A stretch of 64,000 nt of DNA from the NCBI RefSeq assembly GCF_009915685.1, contig NZ_JAABLP010000001.1, one strand, 5' to 3'. This document shows, piece by piece, positions 25,758 through 34,609 of the stretch. The position numbers and the translations under genes were made by a program. This DNA comes from Pannonibacter tanglangensis. GTDB taxonomy: Bacteria > Pseudomonadota > Alphaproteobacteria > Rhizobiales > Stappiaceae. The notes under the pieces were generated by a model that was given only the letters and a program-made list of their open reading frames with translations, was not told the origin of the DNA and ran no database searches. Position 1 is the stretch's first letter. Every line of letters starts with the position of its first letter.

Positions 25758-26549
25758 GTGACCGGATTTGTCGATTTGCGCGGCGTGCGGCTCACCTATG
25801 GCGGCACGGCGGACGGAACCCTCGCCCTCGACGGCCTGACGATGGCCGTCAACAAGGGCGAATTCGCTGCCGTGGTCGGCCCGTCCGGCTGTGGCAAGTC
25901 CACCCTGATGAAGCTGGCGACAGGGCTGATGCGCCCCCAGGCCGGCACCGTCGAGGTGGCGGGCAAGGAAGTGGCCGGCCCGGTGTCCATCGCCGGCATG
26001 GCGTTCCAGAACCCCTCCATGCTGCCCTGGCGCACGACGCTCGACAACGTCATGCTGCCGCTCGAGATCGTCCAGCCGCATCGCAGCCGCCTGAAGCGCG
26101 AGCGCGAGGCCTATCTGAAGAAGGCGGAAGACCTTCTCGCCCTGGTCGGGCTCAGGGGCTTTGGCCAGAAATTCCCCTGGCAGCTCTCCGGCGGCATGCA
26201 GCAGCGCGCCAACCTCTGCCGCGCCCTGGTGCATGACCCGGCCCTCCTGATGCTGGACGAGCCTTTCGGAGCGCTCGATGCCTTCACCCGCGAAGAACTG
26301 TGGCAGGTCATGCGGGACCTGCATGCGGAGAAGGGCTTCACCACCATCCTCGTCACCCATGACCTGCGCGAAGCCGTCTATCTCGCCGACCGGATCTTCG
26401 TCATGAGCGCCCGGCCCGGCAAGGTGATCATGGAGCGCAAGATCGACTTTCCCCGCCCGCGCCCCATCGACCTGACCTATGAGGCAGGCTTCAACGACAT
26501 CGTGCACGAGCTGCGCGGGTACATTGCCGAAGCGAGGGCTGCCGCATGA
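25758..26549 (+). CDS. ABC transporter ATPase, SsuB/TauB-like
   Basis: 263 residues: Walker A GPSGCGKSTLMKLA, Q-loop in GMAFQNPSMLPWRT, signature LSGGMQQRANLCRAL, Walker B LLMLDEPFGALD, switch THDLREAVYLAD. This is the nitrate/sulfonate/taurine ATPase class. The start is GTG 25758, preceded by GGAGGGGCA. Its stop overlaps the permease ATG (ATGA). Confidence 0.85.
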   Translation: MTGFVDLRGVRLTYGGTADGTLALDGLTMAVNKGEFAAVVGPSGCGKSTLMKLATGLMRPQAGTVEVAGKEVAGPVSIAGMAFQNPSMLPWRTTLDNVMLPLEIVQPHRSRLKREREAYLKKAEDLLALVGLRGFGQKFPWQLSGGMQQRANLCRALVHDPALLMLDEPFGALDAFTREELWQVMRDLHAEKGFTTILVTHDLREAVYLADRIFVMSARPGKVIMERKIDFPRPRPIDLTYEAGFNDIVHELRGYIAEARAAA

Positions 26550-27313
26550 ACGACCGCTGGATCAAGGCTGCCCCGTTCCTGTGGACGTTCGGCCTCTTTG
26601 CGGGCTGGGAGCTGGCCGTCGCCGCGCTGCGCCTGCCGGTGTTCATCCTGCCGGCCCCGTCCGACATTCTCGCAGCCACATACCAGTACTGGCCGGCGAT
26701 CTGGAAGAACGCGGTGCAGACGCTCTTCACCACCGTCCTCGGCTTTGCCATGGCGGTCGCCGGCGGCCTGCTGCTGGGTCTGGCCGTCGGCTGGAGCCGG
26801 GCGATCTACGCCGGGCTCTATCCGCTGATGATCGGCTTCAACTCGGTGCCGAAGGTGGCCGTGGTGCCGATCCTCGTCATCTGGTTCGGCATCGGCACCG
26901 TCCCGGCCGTGCTCACGGCGTTCCTGATCGCCTTCTTCCCGATCGTGGTGAATGTGGCCACCGGGCTTGCCACCATCGAGCCGGAAATGGAGGACGTGCT
27001 GCGGGCGCTCGGGGCCCGGAAGCTCGACATCATGCTCAAGGTCGGCATTCCCCGCTCGATGCCCTATTTCTTCGGCTCGCTGAAGATCGCCATCACGCTG
27101 GCCTTCGTCGGCTCGGTGATTTCCGAGACCGTCGCCGCCAACTCCGGCCTCGGCCACATGATGCTGGCGGCGCAGTCGCAGTTCAACGTGCCGCTGGTCT
27201 GGGCCGGCCTCCTCGCCCTCGCCGTTCTCGGCATCGTCATGTACGCGCTGATGGCCGTCCTGGAAATGCGCATGACCGGCTGGGCCCACCGCTCCGGCCA
27301 GAACCGGGCGTAG
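26546..27313 (+). CDS. ABC transporter permease, SsuC/TauC-like
   Basis: 255 residues with about six membrane spans and the EAA-type loop (LGARKLDIMLKVGIPRSMPY). It matches the NMT1-type binding protein and SsuB-like ATPase before it and completes the importer. It starts inside the ATPase stop codon (ATGA), so the two are translationally coupled. Confidence 0.85.
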   Translation: MNDRWIKAAPFLWTFGLFAGWELAVAALRLPVFILPAPSDILAATYQYWPAIWKNAVQTLFTTVLGFAMAVAGGLLLGLAVGWSRAIYAGLYPLMIGFNSVPKVAVVPILVIWFGIGTVPAVLTAFLIAFFPIVVNVATGLATIEPEMEDVLRALGARKLDIMLKVGIPRSMPYFFGSLKIAITLAFVGSVISETVAANSGLGHMMLAAQSQFNVPLVWAGLLALAVLGIVMYALMAVLEMRMTGWAHRSGQNRA

Positions 27314-27651
27314 GACCGCCTCAGTCCAGAACTGAGGCAAGCTCCTTGCCCCCTTGCGGCCGTGCAATCTCATGAGCGGTCAGACGGTGTCGAGGCCTCG
27401 CAGCCCCCCTCCCCCTCGTGGGAAGGGTAAGGGGTGGGGGGCACGGGAGGCCGTCAGATCACAAGGCATCCGAACTCCGCCTTGTCAGGAACATCTATAA
27501 CTTGGGTTTACGTCCGTTCCCCCCACCCCCACCCCCCTCCCCACGAGGGGGAGGGGAGCGGAAAGGCTGCGACAAGGTTGAACCGTCTGAGCCCGGTCCT
27601 TCACCTCGAACGGATATCGGATTTCAGGGCCGAAAGCCCCGCCCCCCGACT
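27314..27651. other. Intergenic region with palindromic element
   Basis: 338 bases between converging genes. The repeat 27401-27563 takes up half of it. No gene is seen in the rest. Confidence 0.6.
27401..27563. repeat. Copy A of a ~163-bp palindromic element
   Basis: It begins CAGCCCCCCTCCCCCTCG and ends with an inverted version, CCACGAGGGGGAGGGGAGCG. The outer 45 bases at each end are nearly identical to copy B at 31112-31273, in the same orientation, while the middle 70 bases diverge. It contains C-rich and G-rich runs. No coding potential. Confidence 0.75.
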
Positions 27652-30084
27652 TTACTTCGCCGCCACCATCACCTCGGCCGGGCCGCGGAGCGCCTTCTTC
27701 CCCAGCGGATCCTCGGTCACGTCGCCGGAAATCGGCGGCAGGTCGAGGATGTCGTGGAACCTTTGCAGCATGTCCAGCGTGTGCGGGGCCATTTCATCAA
27801 TGGCGCCAGGGACATACTGCACCACGCGGGCAGCCAGGTCGCGGTCCTCGCGGGTCTTCAGCAGCTTCGGCAAGGCGGCGAGAGCGCCGGTGCGGTCGAA
27901 TTCCACGATCAGCGTCTGTTCGTGGATGATGATCGCGCGCTCCTCGGCGCTGAGCGAGCGGAACGGCTCGTCCTCGGTCAACACATGGGCCGAGCGCTCC
28001 AGCCGGTCGCGGCGCACATTGCCGCGCGAGTCTGCCAGCAGCACCAGCATGCGGATGACCGCCTCGACGAAGCCGCCCTCCTCCACGCGGCGCAGCGCCG
28101 ATTGCACGACCGGCAGGGCCCTGAGTTCGTCCGTGCGCTTCAGCGTGCGCGGACGCACGTGGCCACGGCCATACCAGCGCGCCCAGGGCGTGCCCCAGAG
28201 GCCGAAGAAGGCCATCTCGTACCAGGTGTCGCGCAGGTCACGGACCATGTCGATGGACTGCTCGATCAGGTCGGCGCTCAGCCGCTCCAGCTCGACCAGC
28301 GGATTGCTGGCCGGCGCCGGCGCGCGCTCCGCCTTCACCTTCTCGGCCATCTGCTGCAGCGGCTGCACCAGCGGATTGCGGCTGGAGAAGGCGGCGCGCT
28401 GCAGCCGCAGCGGATGCAGCACCCGGCCGGCTTCCGCGCTGGCTTCGGTCACGCCGGCCTGCACGAAGGGACGGATCGCCGTGTCATAGACCTCGGCCTG
28501 CTGCTCCGACCAGCGGGCGACGGCCGCAAAGGGCGTCTCGTCATCGCGGCCATCATCCAGCGCCTGCAGGTCGTCGAGCGTCCGCTCGTGGAACGAGACG
28601 GTGAAGGTGCGGTTCACCCCCTCGCCGGAATAGTCGTCGATCTTCATCTCGTAGAGACCGGGCGCCAGCGCCTCGATGGTCTTCATCGTCGAGGCCATCT
28701 CGCTGTGCTCCTTCCTCGCAATCGAGGAGGACACGAAGATGCCGAGATGCCCGACCTGGTCATGCACCATGTAGAGGATGCGCTGGCCGCGGATCTGGAT
28801 CTCGCTGACGTCCGAATAGGTGTCGAGGATCCAGTTAAGCGCCTGCTGCGGCGGGGTGATGTTGTCGCCATGGCTGGCGAAGACGATGATCGGCGCGCGG
28901 ATTGCCTTGAGATCCACATTGCGGCCCGGCTCCAGCCGCGCCTCGTTGCGCGCCAGCCGGTTGCCGACGAAAAGCTGTTCGACGATCCAGCGGATCTCGG
29001 CTTCGTTCAGCAGGAAGTAGCCGCCCCACCAGGTCTCGAACTCGAGGAAACGAGGGGCTTCCGTGTCCACATGGGCATAGAGGTCGACGTATTTGCGGAA
29101 CAGCGTCCGGGCCGGATTGAGCAGCTCGAAATTGGAGACGAGATGCGCGCCGTCGAAGACGCCATGGCCGATGTCGGACCAGAACATCGGCATGACGGTG
29201 CCGCCGAGAACGCCGGCATTGTAGCGCATCGGATGGCCCCCGACGAGACCGGACCAGGTGTCGACCGGCGCGCCATTCAGCACGATCGGGCCGGTCAGGT
29301 CCGGATTGGAGGCCGCCAGCAGCAGGGTTGCCCAGCCGCCCTGGCAGTTGCCGATCACCACCGGACGCGGGGCGTCCGGGTGGCGGCGCGTCACCTCGCG
29401 CACGAACTCCGCTTCGGCCCGCGTCACGTCGGCCAGCGTCTGGCCTTTTTCCGGCGCGCGGCGGAAGGCGACGAAATAGACCGGATAGCCTTCCTTCAGC
29501 GCCACACCGACCTGGCTGTCGGTCTTGAACCCGCCGATGCCGGCACCGTGGCCGGCGCGCGGATCAATGATGATGTAGGGCCGCTTGGCCGGATCGATGG
29601 TCACGCCAGCCGGCGGCAGGATGCGCAGCAGCATGTAGTTGCAGGGATGCGGCAGGTCCTTGCCGTCGACGACCACCTCGTGGTCATAGACCAGCACCGG
29701 CGGGCAGCCCTCGGCCTCATGCTTCAGGAAGATGTCGCCGCGCTGGCGCAGCGTGTCGAGTGTCAGCACCAGGCGCTGGCCGGCATCCGTCACATAGGCC
29801 TTCACATCCTCGGCCAGTGTTCCCTCGGCCTGACGGGCGCTGAGGTCGGAGGCCAGCTTGGTCAGGCTCTCGAGGCTCTTGCGGGTGCGGGCGTTGTGCG
29901 TGCGCGCCATCGCGTCGAGATGGCGCGACGTGCCGCGCAGCATCATCTCGCTCATGGCGGAAAACTCCGCGAACTGGGCGGTGAACACCTTCATCCGTTC
30001 GCTCGGCGACCAGGCGGTCGCGTCCTGCAGGGACTTCAGCAGATCGCCGTTCGGCGTGTTCAGGGCATCGAAAATGTTGCTCAT
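27652..30084 (-). CDS. DUF3141 protein, PHA-synthase-like alpha/beta hydrolase
   Basis: 810 residues, cytoplasmic. A central alpha/beta-hydrolase domain carries a lipase-like box with cysteine, VVIGNCQGGWATLL (Cys near 245), an Asp in VFASHGDNITPP (near 398) and a His in DQVGHLGIFV (near 441). This is the Cys-Asp-His arrangement of polyhydroxyalkanoate synthases. The flanking N- and C-terminal helical parts are particular to DUF3141. It follows a FabI-like reductase gene by 11 bases on the same strand. A role in hydroxyalkanoate or acyl-CoA metabolism is likely but unproven. ATG 30082-30084 has GGGAAC upstream. Confidence 0.8.
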   Translation of the reverse strand: MSNIFDALNTPNGDLLKSLQDATAWSPSERMKVFTAQFAEFSAMSEMMLRGTSRHLDAMARTHNARTRKSLESLTKLASDLSARQAEGTLAEDVKAYVTDAGQRLVLTLDTLRQRGDIFLKHEAEGCPPVLVYDHEVVVDGKDLPHPCNYMLLRILPPAGVTIDPAKRPYIIIDPRAGHGAGIGGFKTDSQVGVALKEGYPVYFVAFRRAPEKGQTLADVTRAEAEFVREVTRRHPDAPRPVVIGNCQGGWATLLLAASNPDLTGPIVLNGAPVDTWSGLVGGHPMRYNAGVLGGTVMPMFWSDIGHGVFDGAHLVSNFELLNPARTLFRKYVDLYAHVDTEAPRFLEFETWWGGYFLLNEAEIRWIVEQLFVGNRLARNEARLEPGRNVDLKAIRAPIIVFASHGDNITPPQQALNWILDTYSDVSEIQIRGQRILYMVHDQVGHLGIFVSSSIARKEHSEMASTMKTIEALAPGLYEMKIDDYSGEGVNRTFTVSFHERTLDDLQALDDGRDDETPFAAVARWSEQQAEVYDTAIRPFVQAGVTEASAEAGRVLHPLRLQRAAFSSRNPLVQPLQQMAEKVKAERAPAPASNPLVELERLSADLIEQSIDMVRDLRDTWYEMAFFGLWGTPWARWYGRGHVRPRTLKRTDELRALPVVQSALRRVEEGGFVEAVIRMLVLLADSRGNVRRDRLERSAHVLTEDEPFRSLSAEERAIIIHEQTLIVEFDRTGALAALPKLLKTREDRDLAARVVQYVPGAIDEMAPHTLDMLQRFHDILDLPPISGDVTEDPLGKKALRGPAEVMVAAK

Positions 30085-30095
30085 GGGAGTTCCCT

Positions 30096-30860
30096 TCAGC
30101 CGATGATGCTGTAACCGCCGTCGATGGCATGGACGCCGCCCGTGACGTTGGCGGCCTCACGGCTGGCGAGGAAGGCGGCATAGGCACCGACATCCTCGAT
30201 GGTGGCCAGCAGATGCGTCGGCGCGCGCGCGGCGGCCGCGTTGAGCAGGTCGTCGAACTCGGCGATGCCGGAGGCCGCCCGGGTCTTCAGCGGTCCGGGC
30301 GACAGCGCATGCACCGAAATCCGCTTCGGGCCGAGTTCGGCGGCCGCATAGCGGGTCACCGCTTCCAGCGCGGCCTTCACCGGGCCCATGACGTTGTAGT
30401 GCTCGACCACCTTTTCCGCGCCATAGAAGGACACGGTCATGCAGGTGCCGCCGTCCTGCATCAGCGGTTCCGACTTGCGGATGAGGCGCAGGAAGGAATG
30501 TACGGAAATGTCCATCGCAAGGCCGAAGCCTTCGGCGGAGCAGTCGATCACCCGGCCATGCAGATCGTCCTTCGGGCAGAAGGCGATGGAGTGGACCAGC
30601 GTATCGAGACGCCCCCAGCGCCGGCTGATCTCGTCAAACAGCGCGTCGGTCTCGTCGCCGTTGCGCACGTCCAGCGGCGCGATGATCTCGGCGCCCAGCG
30701 CTTCGGCCAGCGGCCGTACATGCGGCTCGGCCTTGTCGTTCAGATAGGTGATGGCCAGGTCCGCGCCCTGCCGGCGCAGGGCCGCGGCAATGCCGTAGGC
30801 GATGGACTGGTCGTTGGCCACGCCGACGACGAGCGCCTTCTGACCGGTGAGATCGAACAT
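30096..30860 (-). CDS. fabI: FabI-like enoyl-ACP reductase / SDR
   Basis: 254 residues, the size of FabI. The NAD-binding start is the divergent FabI type (LVVGVANDQSIAYGIA), the SDR middle motif is HSIAF, and the catalytic Tyr-x6-Lys is YNVMGPVK. Normal FabI catalyses the last step of fatty-acid elongation. This copy is paired with a DUF3141 gene rather than fatty-acid genes, so it may be a second FabI serving hydroxyalkanoate metabolism. ATG 30858-30860 follows GGGAGAG. Confidence 0.78.
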   Translation of the reverse strand: MFDLTGQKALVVGVANDQSIAYGIAAALRRQGADLAITYLNDKAEPHVRPLAEALGAEIIAPLDVRNGDETDALFDEISRRWGRLDTLVHSIAFCPKDDLHGRVIDCSAEGFGLAMDISVHSFLRLIRKSEPLMQDGGTCMTVSFYGAEKVVEHYNVMGPVKAALEAVTRYAAAELGPKRISVHALSPGPLKTRAASGIAEFDDLLNAAAARAPTHLLATIEDVGAYAAFLASREAANVTGGVHAIDGGYSIIG

Positions 30861-30912
30861 CCCGCGCTCTCCCTTGGGGTCGCCCCGGACAATCCGGGCA
30901 AGGGAGAGCCTA

Positions 30913-30923
30913 TTGCACTGCAA
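30913..30923. promoter_or_regulatory. TTGCACTGCAA palindrome upstream of the fabI-like gene
   Basis: A perfect five-base palindrome around a central base, about 53 bases before the fabI start. It resembles the TGC-rich operators of PhaR, the regulator of polyhydroxybutyrate genes in alphaproteobacteria. That fits the PHA-synthase-like neighbour, but PhaR itself is not in the window. Confidence 0.4.
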
Positions 30924-31111
30924 CAACCGGTTTGTGACGGTTTGCCCCTATGCGCATTTCACCGGAGGCGCGGCTGGCAGCATAAATCCAATCACCGTCA
31001 TCGCGGGCGAAGCGCAGCGGAGACCCGGGACAGGAGCGCCGCTGCGCCCTGTACGGCGCTGATCAGGGATCACAGGAGCAAAGTGCAAAGTACAAGGCGC
31101 ACTCCGCCTCT

Positions 31112-31273
31112 CAGCTCCCCTCCCCCTCGTGGGGATGGGTAAGGGGTGGGGGGCTCGGGAGGCCGTTAGGTCGTAGGGGTCTGATGAAAGCCTAGTCGGG
31201 AAAGCAGATACCCTGGTTTCAAGTCCCGCCCCCCACCCCCAAACCCCTCCCCACGAGGGGGAGGGGAGCGGAG
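31112..31273. repeat. Copy B of the ~163-bp palindromic element
   Basis: It has the same ends as copy A (CAGCTCCCCTCCCCCTCG and CCACGAGGGGGAGGGGAGCG), the same orientation and the same GGTAAGGGGTGGGGGG core, with a diverged middle. It lies downstream of the fatty-acid oxidation gene and upstream of the fabI-like gene. Confidence 0.75.
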
Positions 31274-31322
31274 AGTCCTCAGTTTTCGTCCGGCCACATA
31301 TGCGAACTGCCCAGGCTCAACG

Positions 31323-33416
31323 TCACCCCGCGAAGCTGCCGCCGTCTGCGGCCAGCCGCTCCAGCAGCGCCGCCGGCTTGAACTCCGCCCGGCCGCTCTG
31401 CTCGAAGCGGGCCTGCAGGCCGTCGCGGATCCTGGCAAGGCCGATGCTGCCGGCCGCGTGCATCGGGCCGCCGCGCCAGGCCGGGAAGCCGTAGCCGAAG
31501 ATCCAGATCACGTCGATGTCGCCGGGCCGCTGGGCGATGCCCTCTTCCAGGATGCGCGCGCCCTCGTTGATCATCGGATAGAGCAGCCGCTCGACGATCT
31601 CCGCAGCCGGGATGCTGCGCCGGGTGATGCCCTCGCGCGCGGCAATCGCCTTGGCGAGGTCCTCGACCTCGCTGTCGGCCAGCGGCTTGCGCTCGCCCGG
31701 CTCGTAGCGGTAGAAGCCGCGCCCGGTTTTCTGGCCGAAGCGGCCCTGTTCGCACAGGTGATCTGCGATCTCTGCCGTCTGGCCGAGCGCCTTGCGGGCG
31801 CGCCAGGAAATGTCGAGGCCGGCGAGATCGAGCATCGCGAAGGGCCCCATCGGGAAGCCGAAGCCGCTCCAGGCCGCGTCCACCTCGGCCGGGCTCGCGC
31901 CCTCGACCAGCAGCGCCTCGAGATCGTTGCGCTGCGCCCGGAGGATGCGGTTGCCGACGAAGCCGTTGCAGACACCGACCACCACCGGGATCTTGCCGAG
32001 CTTGCGTCCGACCTCGACGGCGGCGAGCAGCACGTCCGGCGCCGTCTTTTCGGCCCGCACCACTTCCAGGAGCTTCATGATGTTGGCCGGCGAGAAGAAG
32101 TGCATGCCGACCACCGCCTCGGGACGGGAGGTGGCGGCGGCAATCTCGTTCACGTCGAGATAGGAGGTGTTGGTCGCCAGGATCGCGTCCGGCCCGGCCA
32201 GCCGGTCGAGATCGGCCATCAGCGTCTTCTTCACGCCCATGTCCTCGAACACCGCCTCGACGATGAGATCGGCGCTCGCCACCGCGCCAAGATCGAGCGA
32301 GCCTGTGATGCGGGCGATCCGCTCGGCCTTCTCGGCCTCGCTCATCCGGCCGCGCGCGACGGTGGAGGCATAGTTCTTGTCGATGTTGCCCTGTCCGCGC
32401 GCCAGTGCCTCGGCGCTGGTCTCGATCAGGGTCACCGGATAGCCGGCATTGGCAAAGGCCATGGCAATGCCGCCGCCCATGGTGCCCGCGCCGATCACCG
32501 CAACCGAGCGCACCGGACGGGCCACCGCATCCGCCGGCAGGCCGTCGATCTTGGCCGCCGCCTTTTCGGCGAAGAAGGCATGACGCAGCGCCTTCGACTG
32601 GTCACCGGCCACCAGCGACAGGAATGCGGCGCGCTCCGCCTTCATGCCCGCCTCGAAGTCGAGATCCAGACTGTTGCGCACGGCGGCGACGCAGGCCGCC
32701 GGGGCTTCCGCCCCGCGCGCGCCCTTCAGCACCTCGGCTGCGGCTGCCTCGAACGCGTCGCGCCCGGCCCGCGCCGCCTCGAGCCGCGCTGCGTCGCTGG
32801 AGAGCCCCACCGGTGCCACCCCGGAGGCAATCATCTGCCGCGCCAGGGCGCGGGCGGCCGCCACCACATCCTCGGCCACCTCGGTGACGATGCCGAGCTT
32901 CCGCGCCTCGGCGCCGCCCACCGGCTCGCCCGAGACGATGAGCTTCACCGCGGCCGCCGGACCGATCAGGCGCGGCAGGCGCTGGGTGCCGCCGGCACCA
33001 GGGATCAGGCCGAGCTTCACCTCCGGCAGGCCCATCTTCGCGGACGGCGCGGCGACGCGGGCATGGGCGCCCAGCGCCACTTCCAGCCCGCCGCCCAGCG
33101 CCGGTCCGTGGATCGCGGCAACGACCGGCTTCGGGCAGGCCTCGATGGCGGCGATGACATCGGGCAGGAACGGCTCGCGCGGCGGCTTGCCGAATTCGGT
33201 GATGTCGGCCCCGGCGCAGAACCCGCGTCCGGCTCCCGTCATCACGATGGCCTCGATGGCCGGGTCGGCGGCAGCCTCCGCGAGCGCTGCGACAATACCG
33301 GCCCGCAGCGCCGTGCTCAGCGCGTTCACGGGTGGATTGTTCAGCGTCAGGAGAGCAATCCCGTTCTCCTGCGTCAGGGTCACGACATCGGGGCTTGCGC
33401 TGTGCGGCTCGGTCAT
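31323..33416 (-). CDS. fadJ: 3-hydroxyacyl-CoA dehydrogenase / enoyl-CoA hydratase fusion protein
   Basis: About 697 residues. An N-terminal crotonase domain (about 1-190; MTGAGRGFCAGADITEFG and HGPALGGGLEVALGAH, the two oxyanion-hole regions) is fused to a 3-hydroxyacyl-CoA dehydrogenase (NAD motif SVAVIGAGTMGGGIAMAFA, then ATNTSYLDVNEIA, GMHFFSPANIMKLLEVV and a second C-terminal domain). It carries out the hydration and oxidation steps of beta-oxidation. Its length is typical of the alphaproteobacterial FadJ-like form. The start could be the ATG at 33416 or the GTG four codons earlier; I prefer the ATG because the GTG almost touches GGGAG. No thiolase gene is adjacent. Confidence 0.88.
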   Translation of the reverse strand: MTEPHSASPDVVTLTQENGIALLTLNNPPVNALSTALRAGIVAALAEAAADPAIEAIVMTGAGRGFCAGADITEFGKPPREPFLPDVIAAIEACPKPVVAAIHGPALGGGLEVALGAHARVAAPSAKMGLPEVKLGLIPGAGGTQRLPRLIGPAAAVKLIVSGEPVGGAEARKLGIVTEVAEDVVAAARALARQMIASGVAPVGLSSDAARLEAARAGRDAFEAAAAEVLKGARGAEAPAACVAAVRNSLDLDFEAGMKAERAAFLSLVAGDQSKALRHAFFAEKAAAKIDGLPADAVARPVRSVAVIGAGTMGGGIAMAFANAGYPVTLIETSAEALARGQGNIDKNYASTVARGRMSEAEKAERIARITGSLDLGAVASADLIVEAVFEDMGVKKTLMADLDRLAGPDAILATNTSYLDVNEIAAATSRPEAVVGMHFFSPANIMKLLEVVRAEKTAPDVLLAAVEVGRKLGKIPVVVGVCNGFVGNRILRAQRNDLEALLVEGASPAEVDAAWSGFGFPMGPFAMLDLAGLDISWRARKALGQTAEIADHLCEQGRFGQKTGRGFYRYEPGERKPLADSEVEDLAKAIAAREGITRRSIPAAEIVERLLYPMINEGARILEEGIAQRPGDIDVIWIFGYGFPAWRGGPMHAAGSIGLARIRDGLQARFEQSGRAEFKPAALLERLAADGGSFAG

Positions 33417-33580
33417 CGTCGTCTTCACTCCCGCAGACGGAAGAATTTCGCAGTGCGAAATTCAATTTCAATTTATTGCGGCGCACGCTAGGCGAGGCAG
33501 GAGATGTCTGTCAATCTGTCCTGCAGCGGACAGCCGCGTCCTGCTGAAATTCATAAACCGACCGGTCAGGCAACTCCACA

Positions 33581-34609
33581 ATGAACCCGTCTCCGCTCGT
33601 CGATCCCGCCCGCCTCGCGGACCATCTCGTCCGGGTGATTCCGGGCTTTGCCGGACCGGTAACGGTGACGGGCTTCACCACCGGCCAGTCCAATCCGACC
33701 TTCCGGCTCGACACGCCCGGCGGCAGCTTCGTGCTTCGCCGCAAGCCGCCCGGCGTGCTGCTGAAGTCCGCCCATGCCATCGAGCGCGAGTACCGGGTGC
33801 AGCGGGCGCTGGCCGGTTCCGCCGTGCCGGTGCCGGAGATGCTGCACCTGTGCGAGGATGACAGCCTGATCGGCTCGCCCTTCTATGTGATGCGGCTGGT
33901 GCCCGGCCGCAGCTTCACCGATCCGGCCCTGCCGGACCTTGCGCCGGGTGAGCGGGCGGCACTCTATGACGCGATGAATGCCGCGCTCGCTGCGCTGCAT
34001 GCCATCGACCTCGAGGCGGCCGGTCTTGGCGACTACGGCGCGCCGGGCGACTACATCTCCCGCCAGACCGATCGCTGGACGCGCCAGTACCGGCAGAGCG
34101 AGACCGGGGAGGAACCGGACATGGAGCGGCTGATCGCCTGGCTCGCCGCCAACCGCCTGCCGCCGGACGACACCCGCACCCTCGTCCACGGTGACTGGCG
34201 CATCGACAACATGATCTTTGCCGCCGACGGCCCGGGCCTGGCGGCCGTGCTCGACTGGGAGCTGTCGACCACCGGTCATCCCGTGGCCGACCTCGCCTAT
34301 CAGGTGATGCAGTGGCGTCTTCCGCCCGGCGAGGACACGCGGGGGCTTGCCGGCCTCGACCGCGCCCGCCTCGGCCTGCCCTCCGATGCGGATTATGTGG
34401 CGGCCTACTGTGCCCGGCGCGGCCTGCCGGACCTGCCGGACTTTCCGGTTTTCCTTGCCTTTTCCTTCTTCCGCATGGCTGCGATCCTGCAAGGGGTGAA
34501 GCGGCGCTCCCTCGACGGCAACGGCGCCAATCCGGAGCGCGGGGTGCGGATGGGGGCACTGGTGCCGCTGTATGCCCGGCTCGGGCTGGAGGCCGTCCAT
34601 GCCGGCTGA
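33581..34609 (+). CDS. APH-family phosphotransferase (acyl-CoA metabolism type)
   Basis: 342 residues of the aminoglycoside phosphotransferase fold: nucleotide contacts in FVLRRKPPG, Brenner motif VHGDWRIDNMIF and metal-binding LDWELSTTGHPVADLAYQ. Members of this kind (ACAD10 N-terminal type) occur with acyl-CoA dehydrogenases and beta-oxidation genes rather than with drug resistance. Here it is divergent from the fadJ-like gene, which supports a lipid role; the substrate is unknown. The IclR gene starts 11 bases before its stop. Confidence 0.8.
   Translation: MNPSPLVDPARLADHLVRVIPGFAGPVTVTGFTTGQSNPTFRLDTPGGSFVLRRKPPGVLLKSAHAIEREYRVQRALAGSAVPVPEMLHLCEDDSLIGSPFYVMRLVPGRSFTDPALPDLAPGERAALYDAMNAALAALHAIDLEAAGLGDYGAPGDYISRQTDRWTRQYRQSETGEEPDMERLIAWLAANRLPPDDTRTLVHGDWRIDNMIFAADGPGLAAVLDWELSTTGHPVADLAYQVMQWRLPPGEDTRGLAGLDRARLGLPSDADYVAAYCARRGLPDLPDFPVFLAFSFFRMAAILQGVKRRSLDGNGANPERGVRMGALVPLYARLGLEAVHAG

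Larger units (their letters stand above)
30861..31322. other. Intergenic region upstream of the fabI-like gene
   Basis: 462 bases. It holds the fabI promoter with a TTGCA-type palindrome (30913), a short degenerate palindromic piece (about 30990-31070, GTCATCGCGGGCGAAGCGCA) and repeat copy B (31112-31273). No gene is supported. Confidence 0.5.

Noticed and set aside
27418..30114. 898-codon plus-strand open frame opposite the DUF3141 gene
   Set aside because: It begins inside a palindromic repeat and mirrors the DUF3141 codon pattern; the minus-strand protein has real catalytic motifs.
31458..33491. 677-codon plus-strand open frame opposite the fadJ-like gene
   Set aside because: Antisense of a fully motif-bearing fusion enzyme.
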